DNA of 64,000 nt from the NCBI GenBank assembly GCA_019636375.1, contig JAHBXS010000003.1, positions 124,001 to 188,000 on the forward strand, written 5' to 3'. Under the pieces are notes generated by a model that was given only the letters and a program-made list of their open reading frames with translations, searched no databases and was not told where the DNA came from. The position numbers were made by a program, and so were the translations under genes. This DNA is from Pirellulaceae bacterium. Lineage in GTDB: Bacteria; Planctomycetota; Planctomycetia; Pirellulales; Pirellulaceae. Below are positions 35,813 through 45,848 of this stretch, in pieces. Every line of letters begins with the position of its first letter. The first letter of the stretch is position 1.

Positions 35813-38341
35813 TTATCTGCCGCCGAAGAAATTGCTCAGCATTTTCCACCAATCGGGAGTTCCAAACTTAAACACTTGCCAGATTCCCCCGAAGTCATCG
35901 GACCACGCAACTCGCCAATCACTTTCCCAGCGGGCCCCCGATTTCTGAACGATTGGTTGTTCCCAAAACTCTTGATTCGGTGAGAGAAGTAGCCACAAAC
36001 TAGAGTCTTCGAAACGTGCCGTCGAACTTCCACTTTGAATCGGTGAAAAATCGAAGATTCGAGTCTCCCAATTCATGCGGTCACCCTGATGGTGTATCAC
36101 GGGCTTGAGATCCAAATAAGCATTTGAGATATGGAAGGCCAAAATGCCGTCCGGCTGTAGATGCTGACGATAGAGATCGAAACATTCCTCGGTAACAAGG
36201 TGCTGCGGAATTCCAGCACCAGTAAATGCATCTACGATCAGGATATCAAAATTTTGCAAGTCCCCCTTTTCCGCTTGGCGCTCGAGCAAAATCCTTCCAT
36301 CCCCCGTGTGAACCACCGTTCGCTCACTCGCTGGGTTTTCGCTCAAATAATAAAAGTCAGTCTCCGCCAATTCCACGCATTTGGCGTTGATTTCGTAAAA
36401 AACATACGTATCCCCTGGCTGTGCCCAAGCTGCGAGCGAGCCCGTTCCCAGGCCAATCACGGCGACTTTGAGAGGTTGATTTTTCAGTCGTTTCGGATGC
36501 TGGCTCAATGCCATTCCGATTCCACTTCGTTCGCCGTAGTAGGCCGTTTTCCGCATCCTCAAGTCTGGTCGCGTGAATTGAAAACCATGAAGCACCCGAC
36601 CATTTTCCATAATCAGGACTTCCCCATCAGAAGGACTAAGCTCTCGCTTGATTGCTAACAATCCATAGAAGTTGCGACTTCGATGGACATGCTCAGGCGC
36701 GGGCTTCGTCGCATTTTGAAGGAGAAAACCTCCCAAAACTGTCACCAGTACCACCGCGACAACCACACTGATTCGCGGGCGAGATGACAACGGAAACCAA
36801 TGCCCACGTCCGAACCAAGCTGCGGCAACGACCGCCAGAGCCCAAACGAGATATAGTGGAACCATATAGTCCAAGACAAATCCAGGGTTCCATACGAGCG
36901 CCACGGAACCTAACAACCACAGCACGAACAGGAGACGCCCAACGATCACGGTCCACTTAGCCGAGCCATGCTCCTGCCGATTTAATTCTTGGCGAGCAAC
37001 CGGAATTCGCGAGCTTGAGAAACTAAAAATCGCGATCGCCGACAAGCCCAAGGCGATAGCAACTCCAATGCGGCTCGGCCAATGTCCCTCCAATTCACGA
37101 GATGTATCGAGCAGTCCCCAGAAACTTAGACTTGCCCCTGCCAGACTTGCCATCGCGCCGATTCGATGCATTGACGACCAATCAGATTCAGCAGCGATCT
37201 TCCATAGCCCAAACAATACGGCTAGACCGAGTGACAAATGCAACTCGTAAAAGCCGATGAACAACTGGGAGGCCACCAACACCACGAACACTCCCCCCAA
37301 CGCCCCCCCCAAGGAAATCATCAAGTAGTAGGACGTAAGTAATCGCAGGCCCGGACGCGACAATGCCAATTCCCCATGACAGATCATCGACGCTGAAAAC
37401 ATCATCGCCAAAAAAACGATGGTCGTCCCCAAGATCCCGAATGGTCGTCCGTGATAAAGGCAAAACACCGTCAAGATAGTTGAAACGGCCAATAACCCGC
37501 CCCACAGCTCACGACGATACCAAGCGGGTTTGTCGAAACAAATAATGAAGCTCAACAAATACAGACTCAACGGAGCGATCCAGAGTAGTGGCACGACCGC
37601 CACATCTTGGCAAATGTGATTCGTCGTTGCCAACAACAACACGGACGGCACCAACGCCAAACCCAACCACCACAGCCAAGAATGCCACGTCGTCACACTT
37701 TCCGGCGCTCCCGTGTTTCCTGCGTGTTGGGCTTTCGAAGAACTACCTTGGTTCTGCGGCACGACCCTTAACGACAAAAACATTGTCAACAGGCACAACC
37801 CCACAAACACTCCATAGCCGAGCCCCCAACCCCAGGCGTGCCCCCGCGTCGGCAACCACGGTTCAAACAAAAACGGGAAGGACAACAACGCCAACATCGA
37901 CCCCGCATTTGACAATGCAAACAAGCGATACGGAGATCGCCCTTCATAGCGTCTGCCAAACCATGACTGCACCAATGGTCCCGTCGTTGACAACATGAAA
38001 TAGGGCAGCCCAATCGACACCAACAACAACATCAGAATTCGGAGAGTGGGCGACTCTGTCCCTTCAGGCCGCCATACGTCCGCCGGAATGATTGGCAAAA
38101 AAGCCAACGAGACCAACAAACAAATCCCATGAATAATTGCTTGTGCTTTGGGTCTCGCAAAACGACTGATTAAGTCGGCATACAAATACCCACCTAACAG
38201 CACCAATTGAAAGAACAACATGCAAGTCGTCCAAACATTCGGTGCCCCGCCGAACCAAGGCAAAATAAATTTGGCAATCAACGGCTGAACTTGAAACAAC
38301 AAGAAAGCGCTTAAAAAGATCGTCGCCGCAAACACCAACAT
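35813..38341 (-). CDS. Fused membrane / spermidine-synthase-like protein
   Basis: This 842-residue protein has about 12-14 transmembrane segments in the first 540 residues, beginning LVFAATIFLSAFLLFQVQPLIAKFILPWFGG, a signature of the MFS/spermidine-synthase-like family. The last 280 residues form a Rossmann methyltransferase-like domain with VIGLGTGSLAAWAQPGD, YEINAKCVELA, TGDGR and DILIVDAFTGAGIP, as in SpeE. Such fusions are common in planctomycetes. The true substrate is unknown; aminopropyl transfer is not assured. Upstream the gene faces the lipoprotein gene in the same direction after 70 bases. Confidence 0.9.
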   Translation of the reverse strand: MLVFAATIFLSAFLLFQVQPLIAKFILPWFGGAPNVWTTCMLFFQLVLLGGYLYADLISRFARPKAQAIIHGICLLVSLAFLPIIPADVWRPEGTESPTLRILMLLLVSIGLPYFMLSTTGPLVQSWFGRRYEGRSPYRLFALSNAGSMLALLSFPFLFEPWLPTRGHAWGWGLGYGVFVGLCLLTMFLSLRVVPQNQGSSSKAQHAGNTGAPESVTTWHSWLWWLGLALVPSVLLLATTNHICQDVAVVPLLWIAPLSLYLLSFIICFDKPAWYRRELWGGLLAVSTILTVFCLYHGRPFGILGTTIVFLAMMFSASMICHGELALSRPGLRLLTSYYLMISLGGALGGVFVVLVASQLFIGFYELHLSLGLAVLFGLWKIAAESDWSSMHRIGAMASLAGASLSFWGLLDTSRELEGHWPSRIGVAIALGLSAIAIFSFSSSRIPVARQELNRQEHGSAKWTVIVGRLLFVLWLLGSVALVWNPGFVLDYMVPLYLVWALAVVAAAWFGRGHWFPLSSRPRISVVVAVVLVTVLGGFLLQNATKPAPEHVHRSRNFYGLLAIKRELSPSDGEVLIMENGRVLHGFQFTRPDLRMRKTAYYGERSGIGMALSQHPKRLKNQPLKVAVIGLGTGSLAAWAQPGDTYVFYEINAKCVELAETDFYYLSENPASERTVVHTGDGRILLERQAEKGDLQNFDILIVDAFTGAGIPQHLVTEECFDLYRQHLQPDGILAFHISNAYLDLKPVIHHQGDRMNWETRIFDFSPIQSGSSTARFEDSSLWLLLSPNQEFWEQPIVQKSGARWESDWRVAWSDDFGGIWQVFKFGTPDWWKMLSNFFGGR

Positions 38342-38411
38342 GAACGAAAACTCCCCGACACTCCTGACGCCACTCGTAAAATCGCTTCAACGATCCACCT
38401 GTTCAGGTTAA

Positions 38412-39308
38412 TCAATTCGACGGGAGTTTAACAGGCTCCGCCCCAGAAGCACTTCCAGAATTAAGCGACTCATCAACCTGATGCGCGTGCCAGCGTCCGA
38501 CCCCGTGACCGGCCAAAACCGATCCCAAATACAACGGAGACGAGTAGGCCGGTGCAAGTCCTCCTAAGGCGTTTCCAACATAGGTCCCATACGCCGGATA
38601 CAAAATTCGATACACCTCTCGTTGTGTCTCAGCGTCGGCGTGTTCCTGGGCGTACGCCAAAACGTCATTGGTGGCAATCGACTCATGCCATAAAGGGACG
38701 ACAGGCAACATATACGCGGCTCCATAGGTACCCGGATATCGTCGCCGCGCGAAGTCTTTGGCGTGGCCCCCCTCGTGCCAAGCAATCGCAGGCACATCGC
38801 TGTACAAATGGACTGTATTCGTAAACGGATTGAAGTGGTCCCCGCCAAAAATTCGCCCTGGGATCAGCGTCTCACCCAAAACCGAGAGCGTTCCCAACGT
38901 ATACCGCCAACCCCATCCCACCGATCGATTTTGCGTCAGCCGATACCAATCATCCAAAGGGCGATATTGGTTGAGCCGAACTTTGACATGCCGTAAGTCA
39001 TTGGCCTCCAAGTATTCCTGCATCGCTAATTCGGTTTCGTAAGAAATACGATGGTTGTCCACCCTACGATCCCACAACAGAATCTTTGACGGAACTCCAA
39101 ACACCCAGCCAACCGTATCGATCACCGGGCGCGGTTTACCTCGTTCGATTTGAGTTTCGGTAGCCGCCAAGATTTCGGGCGAAACATAATACCGATCCGC
39201 CGTGATCGCTCGTGGTGCCAATGGCGAGCAGCAACCGTAACCGCTCACCAATGTCACCATCAGCAAACACCACATCGGCAATCGTGTAATGCGTGCTTCC
39301 TTTTTCAT
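38412..39308 (-). CDS. Lipoprotein with HEGGH metallopeptidase-like motif
   Basis: This 298-residue protein has a signal peptide ending in the lipobox-like VSGYGCC (Cys about residue 26), suggesting lipid anchoring. In the middle, YSDVPAIAWHEGGHAKDFARRRYPG holds an HExxH zinc motif (HEGGH) with LWHESIATNDVLAYAQEH downstream, whose glutamate could be a third ligand. It may be a zinc peptidase, but I know no named family for it. Probably follows the fused spermidine-synthase-like gene in one transcript. Confidence 0.72.
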   Translation of the reverse strand: MKKEARITRLPMWCLLMVTLVSGYGCCSPLAPRAITADRYYVSPEILAATETQIERGKPRPVIDTVGWVFGVPSKILLWDRRVDNHRISYETELAMQEYLEANDLRHVKVRLNQYRPLDDWYRLTQNRSVGWGWRYTLGTLSVLGETLIPGRIFGGDHFNPFTNTVHLYSDVPAIAWHEGGHAKDFARRRYPGTYGAAYMLPVVPLWHESIATNDVLAYAQEHADAETQREVYRILYPAYGTYVGNALGGLAPAYSSPLYLGSVLAGHGVGRWHAHQVDESLNSGSASGAEPVKLPSN

Positions 39309-39516
39309 ATCGACACCCCTATTGAGCGAGAGGCCGCTAGCAACTTATGCCCAGCATTTCCCACATTTTCCCCGTCTAAGTTTCACGGAACATTAGCGAT
39401 TTCACCGTGGACTAGCAATGTGAAATTCGGGCCTCAAATCGCAACCAATTGCGAATTGAAACGCCTTAGTCTTGCCGTGAATGAGGCGGCGATGGAGCAA
39501 GATTTCGAGACGGGGC

Positions 39517-39666
39517 TTAGATTGGCTTGCGTCCGTTAATGACTCGCAACAGGACCACAATGATCGCAATGACCAGCAAGAGATGAATGAAACCGTTGAT
39601 CGTGTACGACGAGACGAGACCAACAAGCCACAGTAAAACGAGCACGACGGCGATGGTGTAAAGCAT
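39517..39666 (-). CDS. 49-residue Lmo0937-type membrane protein
   Basis: ATG 39666 starts MLYTIAVVLVLLWLVGLVSS and continues YTINGFIHLLLVIAIIVVLL, two hydrophobic helices joined by a short turn and closed by RVINGRKPI. This pattern is that of the Lmo0937 family of tiny membrane proteins, widespread and of unknown role, sometimes linked to envelope stress. The upstream strand carries AGGGAGACT before the ATG. Confidence 0.8.
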   Translation of the reverse strand: MLYTIAVVLVLLWLVGLVSSYTINGFIHLLLVIAIIVVLLRVINGRKPI

Positions 39667-39726
39667 GTTAAGTCTCCCTTTTTGGAAAGTCATTGAGCGA
39701 GCGAAGGTTGATCAACCCTTCTGCGA

Positions 39727-40257
39727 TTATACGTTTGGCTTTACAGCGGACAACCCACGTGCTGCCTGGGCGGCCCGAACGTAGTTCTCCCAGGTTCGCT
39801 GGAGCCGCTCGCGGTCGTCCGCATTCAAATCGCGGACGACTCTTGCGGGGACCCCTAAGACCAATTTACCTGGCGGAATTTCAGTTCCCTCTGTAACCAA
39901 TGCTCCTGCGCCGATTAGACTGCCGCTGCCAATCCGAGCCCCGTTTAGAACGGTCGCCCGAATCCCAATCAAGGCATCGTCTTCGACGACCGCTCCGTGT
40001 ACGATCGCCGCGTGACCAACCGTAACCCGCTGGCCAATCACACATGGAAGCCCTGGATCGGCGTGCAGAACGGCAAGGTCTTGTATATTGCTGCAAGCAC
40101 CGATCTGAATCCGCTCGACATCGCCGCGAATCACGGCCCCAAACCAAACGCTGGCCTGGCTCCCGATGGTCACATCGCCAATCACAGTTGCGGTGCTCGC
40201 GACAAACGCATCGGACGCAACCTGTTCGGGAAGTCTCTCAAAATTGTGAGCCATCAT
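39727..40257 (-). CDS. Gamma-carbonic-anhydrase-like hexapeptide protein
   Basis: This 176-residue protein is built of left-handed hexapeptide repeats (ATVIGDVTIGSQASVWFGAVIRGDVERIQIG, SNIQDLAVLHAD, VTVGHAAIVHGAVVEDDALIGIRATVLNGARIG). The histidines in HAD, VGHAAIVHG would bind zinc as in gamma carbonic anhydrases and PaaY/YrdA. Substrate unknown. The start ATG 40257 overlaps the stop of the upstream gene in ATGA and follows GGAAAG, so the pair is coupled. Confidence 0.9.
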   Translation of the reverse strand: MMAHNFERLPEQVASDAFVASTATVIGDVTIGSQASVWFGAVIRGDVERIQIGACSNIQDLAVLHADPGLPCVIGQRVTVGHAAIVHGAVVEDDALIGIRATVLNGARIGSGSLIGAGALVTEGTEIPPGKLVLGVPARVVRDLNADDRERLQRTWENYVRAAQAARGLSAVKPNV

Positions 40258-41012
40258 TCTTTCCGCAACTTGCAGGCTTTGTCGTACCAGCGTTTGACGG
40301 TCTCCTGAGAAAACAAATACCATCGATAATGCGTGTCGGGATGGTATTCATCACAAAACGAAAATGGGCTTTGATAATTGGTCACATTAAGGGCGATCCG
40401 ATCTTCATTCATCGCCAATTTTCCCACCACGCCTTCGTCAACCGTTGCTCGCCAACTGATCAAATCGGCGTGAGAATTGATGCCGGTGCAATCGAAGCCG
40501 AGTCGCATTTCCTTCCCGTCAACAGGGGGGCGAATGCGACAATGCACCTCGACCTTTCCGAAACTCTTGTCGAGGTCGCGATCGCGAACCACCAGTCGAT
40601 CGATGTCAAACTGGAAGCCAATATGGCGGAGAGCGTACATTGTGTGGATCTTATTCCAATGCTCGGCGGCATAGTGAATCAGTTCCGCCTGAGAACCAAT
40701 CGTGACGAGCGATTTATCTTTTGAAATTTGATGAATCGCCAGTCGAAACCGCAACGTGTTTTCGGTGCGTTGCAGGTAAACCATCGAAGCAGTTTGCAAA
40801 AGCTGCTGCGTCCCCTCGAGCCACTTCAATGAGGCAGGGTCCACATTGGGAGAGGGGCGGACCTCGACGGGAGCTACTTTTGGGTCGAAGCGAATTCGGT
40901 TCTCTTGCCCCTGCTTCATCTCGTCATCCAAACGACGAAAGGCCCACGGGTTATCCTTTCGATCAAACTCGATCGTCCCGGTCTGATAGGCGTATCCAAT
41001 GAGATTTGGCAT
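40254..41012 (-). CDS. Conserved-looking protein of unknown function
   Basis: This 252-residue protein has no signal peptide or membrane helix. It contains FRLAIHQISKDKSLVTIGSQAELIHYAAEHWNK and a beta-rich region (GKVEVHCRIRPPVDGKEMRLGFDCTG). I recognise no family. It is coupled to the hexapeptide-repeat gene by a four-base overlap. Confidence 0.7.
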   Translation of the reverse strand: MPNLIGYAYQTGTIEFDRKDNPWAFRRLDDEMKQGQENRIRFDPKVAPVEVRPSPNVDPASLKWLEGTQQLLQTASMVYLQRTENTLRFRLAIHQISKDKSLVTIGSQAELIHYAAEHWNKIHTMYALRHIGFQFDIDRLVVRDRDLDKSFGKVEVHCRIRPPVDGKEMRLGFDCTGINSHADLISWRATVDEGVVGKLAMNEDRIALNVTNYQSPFSFCDEYHPDTHYRWYLFSQETVKRWYDKACKLRKE

Positions 41013-41284
41013 TTGAATCGCGATCCCTGAGATCCGAAAAGGGGCTGTTCCTGCCCCGCAAATTACACGACACTGATTTTATCGTACTTGTCCCTGTGAC
41101 CGTTGGCAACCTGTCGCAACTGTAACTACTATCGCAAATCATGTCGACCTATCGCCTATCACAGCCAATGACTCACTCACAAAACCCCTCACGCTTGGAT
41201 GGGGATTTCTTTCTCCAAACCTAGCAGATTAAAACCCGAATTTCATCGTGGTTGATTTTCGATTCACACATTTACTTGCGATTG

Positions 41285-41944
41285 TTAAGGCCCTAAAGAC
41301 TTCGATTCGCCATACACCTGAATTTGACGCGCCTCCCATAAAGTTGACACATCACAACGCGGACGGGACAGAATCCAAGTAATCGCCAGTGCTTCCAAAT
41401 TAGTAAGCACCACCGACAACGCTGAAATCCGAAACGGCCACGGCGAAATGTCCAGCATCAACAACACCACTCCCACCAAAACCAAACACTGCGAAATCTT
41501 GGCGGCGTAAGTGTGATAGCTCGGCAAACTGCCAAACTTGATCAGCCCACCAAGACAAGTCGCACTAAAGCTCACAATCACCATCCCCCACCATAGCCAC
41601 TCCGCGCGCATCTCATCAGATTTCAGCCATAACAAACCAAACAACAACACGCCATACAGAATCGCATCGGAGATGCTGTCCAGGCGAGCTCCAAAATCGG
41701 AGGTCTGACCAAGCCAGCGAGCGATCGGCCCGTCGATCCAGTCGGAAACGTTGAGAATCACAAACAGAATCACAAACGCTTCCAGTTGTTGCGCGACCGC
41801 CAAATAGATCAAACCTACCGAACCGATGATCCTCGCGATGCAGATGGCATTCGGGATCGTCCAAATCGAGGTGGCAGCCGACGAGTCGCAATCTTTAAAT
41901 GATTGGTTTTCGGTTGTTGGTAATGGAGTTTCTGATCTCGGCAC
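41285..41944 (-). CDS. CDP-alcohol phosphatidyltransferase family protein
   Basis: This 219-residue membrane protein carries the family motif D-x2-DG-x2-AR-x8-G-x3-D-x3-D in DWIDGPIARWLGQTSDFGARLDSISDAI (about residues 67-94), with five to six hydrophobic helices around it. Family members transfer a phosphoalcohol from CDP to a second alcohol in phospholipid synthesis. The alcohol is not predictable. GTG 41944 follows GAGG, five bases after the preceding stop, so the pair with the kinase-like gene is one operon. Confidence 0.88.
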   Translation of the reverse strand: MPRSETPLPTTENQSFKDCDSSAATSIWTIPNAICIARIIGSVGLIYLAVAQQLEAFVILFVILNVSDWIDGPIARWLGQTSDFGARLDSISDAILYGVLLFGLLWLKSDEMRAEWLWWGMVIVSFSATCLGGLIKFGSLPSYHTYAAKISQCLVLVGVVLLMLDISPWPFRISALSVVLTNLEALAITWILSRPRCDVSTLWEARQIQVYGESKSLGP

Positions 41945-41949
41945 GTGGT

Positions 41950-43533
41950 CTACCTCATCGGTTCGTGAGCACAGGGCATCGGCTGAAATAGCGACTTGGA
42001 CAATTCTCGCTGAACTTCCTCAACCTGACAACAAAGGGCCAATTCATCTGAAGCAAGCGGTTCCATCGTTCGAAGCTGTTCTTCCAACACCGTTTCGGTT
42101 GCATCGGACGGATCACAACCCCCGGCCTGCCGCTGCATAATCCTCGCGCGCAAAACCCGTTCGTCGGCATGAAAGGGGATAATTGTCAAACGAATCCCCA
42201 AATCGTCGGCAAGTTGTCGGAAAAGATTGCGTTGCCAGCGTTTGAGGAACGTGGCATCGACCAGGGCATGATTCCCCGCTAACAAGATCGATTTCGCCAA
42301 TTCAAGACAATGTGCGTAGACGCAATGAGTCGTCTCTTCATTATAGAGTCGATCCAAATCGCGCGCCTCAGATTTTGCAAACAAATTCATGCCAACCCGA
42401 CGCTTGCGCTCCGCATCAGAACGAATGCGAATCACGTTCGGCAAGTCGAGCAACGGCATCGTTCCGAAAGACTTGCCACTCCCACTTAAACCAAACGTCA
42501 CGAACAACTCGGGGCTGGTGGGGCCGATCACTCGCTGACCGTATCGCAAATAGGCCTCGCCGCGAGCAAAAGCACAATCTTCGTCTTCAGCCTCATCTAA
42601 CCGATGCTGCAAAGCGGAAAGCACTGAGATCTTTGCCCGCACCATCGCTCGATAAAGCTTGTAAAACCGCAAAAGATGCACTCCGGAAAAATCTCCGGTC
42701 CATTCCAGATATCGATTGAGCATTCGATTCGCTAAATCCCATCGACCATGCTCCTCTAAATCCATCAACACGAACCCAAGGTCGCTAAAAACATCGATCC
42801 AACGAAAGTCATCGTTGAATTCGATACCGTCAAACAATTGAGCCCGTTCATCGAGCCAGATCAAATTCCCCAAATGCAAGTCGCCGTGGCACTCGCGAAT
42901 CATTCCTAGCTGCCTTCGTTGCACAAACACTGGATTCAAATTCTCGATGGCATGGTTGGTCCACACGGTCAGCGGTTTCAAATAACCCTGCAATCGCTCC
43001 GGCAAATGCTCTGCCAAATCACAAAAATTGTCTCGGGCATCGGCGGCGATTTTTTCGGGCGTTCCCCAGACTCCCTCGGCAGACATCTGCGGGGCCTGCG
43101 TATGAATTCGCGCCAACTCTTCGCCAAGACTCTCCACATGCTGCACCGACAATTCATGCCGACTCAACATATTTAACATCAACGCCGATTGCGGAAATTG
43201 CCGCATCCGCACCGCATACTCGACGACTTGGCCTCCAGGCCCCCAAGAAATTTCGTGGCCATTTTCGAAAATCGGCAAGACACCATCGTATATCCCCGGA
43301 GCCCAGCGTTGATTGAGTCGCAATTCCAATTCGCAATAACGTCGGCGCTGTTCCAGCGTGCGATAGTCCAAGAACGAATTGGCGATTGGTTTCTTGATCT
43401 TGTAGGCCCATTCGCCGGTCAGAAAGACCCACGAGATATGTGTCTCGATCATCTGCACGTCGGCAACCTTGCCTGGGTAAAACGCAGGCAATTGCATTGC
43501 CGAAATCAATTTTGGAATCGTTGTATCAGCCAT
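41950..43533 (-). CDS. Bifunctional aminoglycoside-phosphotransferase-like / P-loop ATPase protein
   Basis: This 527-residue protein joins an APH-like kinase domain (about 1-320; catalytic ECHGDLHLGNLIWLDERAQLFDGIEF) to a nucleoside/shikimate-kinase-like P-loop domain (VTFGLSGSGKSFGTMP near 345). The first segment HISWVFLTGEWAYKIKKP is a kinase N-lobe with the Lys. Proteins of this two-domain type are common in bacteria and phosphorylate unknown small molecules. The gene precedes the phosphatidyltransferase by five bases. Confidence 0.88.
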   Translation of the reverse strand: MADTTIPKLISAMQLPAFYPGKVADVQMIETHISWVFLTGEWAYKIKKPIANSFLDYRTLEQRRRYCELELRLNQRWAPGIYDGVLPIFENGHEISWGPGGQVVEYAVRMRQFPQSALMLNMLSRHELSVQHVESLGEELARIHTQAPQMSAEGVWGTPEKIAADARDNFCDLAEHLPERLQGYLKPLTVWTNHAIENLNPVFVQRRQLGMIRECHGDLHLGNLIWLDERAQLFDGIEFNDDFRWIDVFSDLGFVLMDLEEHGRWDLANRMLNRYLEWTGDFSGVHLLRFYKLYRAMVRAKISVLSALQHRLDEAEDEDCAFARGEAYLRYGQRVIGPTSPELFVTFGLSGSGKSFGTMPLLDLPNVIRIRSDAERKRRVGMNLFAKSEARDLDRLYNEETTHCVYAHCLELAKSILLAGNHALVDATFLKRWQRNLFRQLADDLGIRLTIIPFHADERVLRARIMQRQAGGCDPSDATETVLEEQLRTMEPLASDELALCCQVEEVQRELSKSLFQPMPCAHEPMR

Positions 43534-43638
43534 GCTTCTATTTTACGCATAATCTTGGGTTTGTACGGTGGCCCTTGAATGACCGCAGGAGATCGGTCAA
43601 AATGCGAGCAAGTCACTTTGGAATACGAGGGGAAATCA

Positions 43639-44328
43639 ATGAGCAACCGCAATCTGTTGGAAAGTCTACTGCAATCGGGGCAGGACCTTGCGCAACGCGG
43701 CCAGAAGTTTGCCGAAAAACAATTGGGCGTTCCCGAATCGGGAGCCGAACGGGATCAAGCTCTCTCAAACATGGGCAAGGGAGCAGCTGTTGGCGGCCTG
43801 TTAGCCCTGCTACTTGGGACCGGATTCGGTCGCCGCGTCGCTGGACCCCTTCTGAAAATTGGTGGTATCGCTGCTGTCGGGACCATCGGCTACAACGCAT
43901 ACCGAAAATGGCAAGCGAACCAAAACTCCGTTTCAATCCCCGGCGAGTCCATCGATAAACTGACTGACGAAAGTGCCCAAGCTCGCAGCCTGTTGCTGAT
44001 CCGTGCAATGATTGCAGCAGCCAACGCCGACGGTCACATAGATGAAAGAGAGCGGAACGCCATCTCGTCGAGAATCCAAGGTCTAGAAATTTCAAGCGAA
44101 GATCAACAACTTCTCCTTGCAGAAATTGATCATCCCCTGAGTGGAGAGGACTTGGCAAAACAAGCCGATTCGATCATCGCCAAATCCGAAGTCTACCTAA
44201 CTTCATTACTCCTTGTAGACGAGCAAGACACCGTCGAACGCGAATACTTAAACTCGCTTGCTCAGGCCCTGGGACTTCCCTGGGAATTGGTGAAGCAATT
44301 AGAGGCCGAGGCCAGCGCGGCGACCTGA
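43639..44328 (+). CDS. DUF533/TerB-like protein (YebE type)
   Basis: This 229-residue protein starts at ATG 43639, after GAGGGGA. It has a Gly-rich hydrophobic segment ([22 protein letters not shown]...[21 protein letters not shown]) and a C-terminal TerB-type helical domain with [23 protein letters not shown], whose DGHID could bind metal. It is of the DUF533/YebE family, function unknown. An in-frame start 20 codons earlier is not supported. Confidence 0.85.
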   Translation: MSNRNLLESLLQSGQDLAQRGQKFAEKQLGVPESGAERDQALSNMGKGAAVGGLLALLLGTGFGRRVAGPLLKIGGIAAVGTIGYNAYRKWQANQNSVSIPGESIDKLTDESAQARSLLLIRAMIAAANADGHIDERERNAISSRIQGLEISSEDQQLLLAEIDHPLSGEDLAKQADSIIAKSEVYLTSLLLVDEQDTVEREYLNSLAQALGLPWELVKQLEAEASAAT

Positions 44329-44447
44329 TCCCTACGGAGTCTTCCAAAGAGCCTTTAAAATCCGCTTTGCTCGCTCGGCGTTCCACCCCGCTGGCTTGCG
44401 ATTTAACGATTCAAGCTACCGAGATTCAAAACAACCGCAGTGACACC

Positions 44448-45242
44448 ATGCAACAATACCACGACCTTTTAAAACGCATCTTGGAAACTGGAGTTGCCAA
44501 GTCGGATCGCACGGGGACGGGGACACTGAGCGTTTTCGGTCACCAAATGCGATTTCCACTCGATGAGGGCTTCCCCTGCATCACGACCAAGAAGATTCAT
44601 CTCCGCTCAATCATTCACGAGCTGTTATGGTTCCTGCGTGGCGACACAAATGTTGACTATCTTCATCAACACAACGTCACGATTTGGGATGAATGGGCAG
44701 ACCCCGACGGAAATTTGGGACCGGTTTACGGTGCCCAGTGGCGGAGTTGGCGAACTCCTGCGGGGGACACGATTGATCAAATCTCCGAAGTTGTCCAACA
44801 AATCAAAACGAATCCCGATTCAAGACGCTTGATTGTGTCGGCCTGGAACGTGGCCGATTTGCCTAAAATGCGGTTGCCTCCGTGCCACTTACTATTTCAA
44901 TTTTATGTTGCCAACGAGCGGCTTTCGTGCCAACTCTATCAGCGAAGTGCTGATGTGTTTTTGGGGGTCCCTTTTAACATCGCTTCCTACGCCCTGCTTA
45001 CGATGATGATCGCTCAAGTCACAGGGCTAGGGCTCGGCGACTTTGTACATACCCTCGGCGACGCCCATTTGTACAGCAACCATTTGGACCAAACGCGAGA
45101 ACTATTGTCCCGCGAACCGCGAGCCTTGCCAACGATGAAGTTGAATCCCGCAGTTCGTGATCTATTCGCTTTTACAGCAGAAGATTTCACGCTTGAAAAC
45201 TATCAGCCCCATCCACACATTAAAGCTCCTGTTGCCGTTTAA
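44448..45242 (+). CDS. thyA: Thymidylate synthase
   Basis: This 264-residue protein equals the length of E. coli ThyA. Conserved parts include [29 protein letters not shown], the catalytic cysteine in [35 protein letters not shown] and the C-terminal [10 protein letters not shown]. It methylates dUMP to dTMP using methylene-tetrahydrofolate. The folA gene follows after 99 bases in the usual thyA-folA order. Confidence 0.97.
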   Translation: MQQYHDLLKRILETGVAKSDRTGTGTLSVFGHQMRFPLDEGFPCITTKKIHLRSIIHELLWFLRGDTNVDYLHQHNVTIWDEWADPDGNLGPVYGAQWRSWRTPAGDTIDQISEVVQQIKTNPDSRRLIVSAWNVADLPKMRLPPCHLLFQFYVANERLSCQLYQRSADVFLGVPFNIASYALLTMMIAQVTGLGLGDFVHTLGDAHLYSNHLDQTRELLSREPRALPTMKLNPAVRDLFAFTAEDFTLENYQPHPHIKAPVAV

Positions 45243-45341
45243 TTTTGAGGATGGGACGACGGCTTGAATTTCCGGACTCGTTTGTGCGATGCTGGGCCTT
45301 GCTTCGATCATCAAAAAACCTTCTAACCCTTGATTGCCCAT

Positions 45342-45848
45342 ATGGACCTGCACCCGAATTTGTCTGTCATCGTCGCGGCCAGCGAAAATGGCGTGATTGG
45401 CAGGAATGGTGAGCTACCTTGGCGGCTGTCCGGTGATTTGCGCCTGTTTAAAAAAATCACGATGGGTCACCACTTGGTGATGGGGCGGAAGACTTACGAA
45501 TCGATTGGACGCCTACTCCCCGGGCGGACAACGGTTATCCTAACGGGAAATCGAGACTATCAAATCGATGGGGCACGCATGGCTCATTCTCTGGAAGAAG
45601 TCTCCCGCATCATCGCGAATGACACCCAACCCTTTGTTGTGGGAGGCGCCGAACTCTATCGTCAAATCCTCCCCGTTGCAAAACGCCTTTTCCTCACTCG
45701 TGTCCATGCCGAAATCTTTGGCGACGCTTTCTTCGAATTCGATCCGACCAAATGGCAGCTCGTTTCAGAAGAATTCTTCCCCGCAAACACTTCCAACGAA
45801 TTCGCATTCACATGGCAAGAATTCGAACGTAATTACCAACAAATGTAG
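45342..45848 (+). CDS. folA: Dihydrofolate reductase
   Basis: This 168-residue protein has the DHFR signatures: VIVAASENGVIGRNGELPWRLSGDLRLFKKIT with the substrate-binding WRL, VMGRKTYESIGRLLPGR for NADPH, and FVVGGAELYRQILP. It regenerates tetrahydrofolate used up by ThyA. ATG 45342 is taken; a TTG at 45330 would add four residues. Confidence 0.96.
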   Translation: MDLHPNLSVIVAASENGVIGRNGELPWRLSGDLRLFKKITMGHHLVMGRKTYESIGRLLPGRTTVILTGNRDYQIDGARMAHSLEEVSRIIANDTQPFVVGGAELYRQILPVAKRLFLTRVHAEIFGDAFFEFDPTKWQLVSEEFFPANTSNEFAFTWQEFERNYQQM

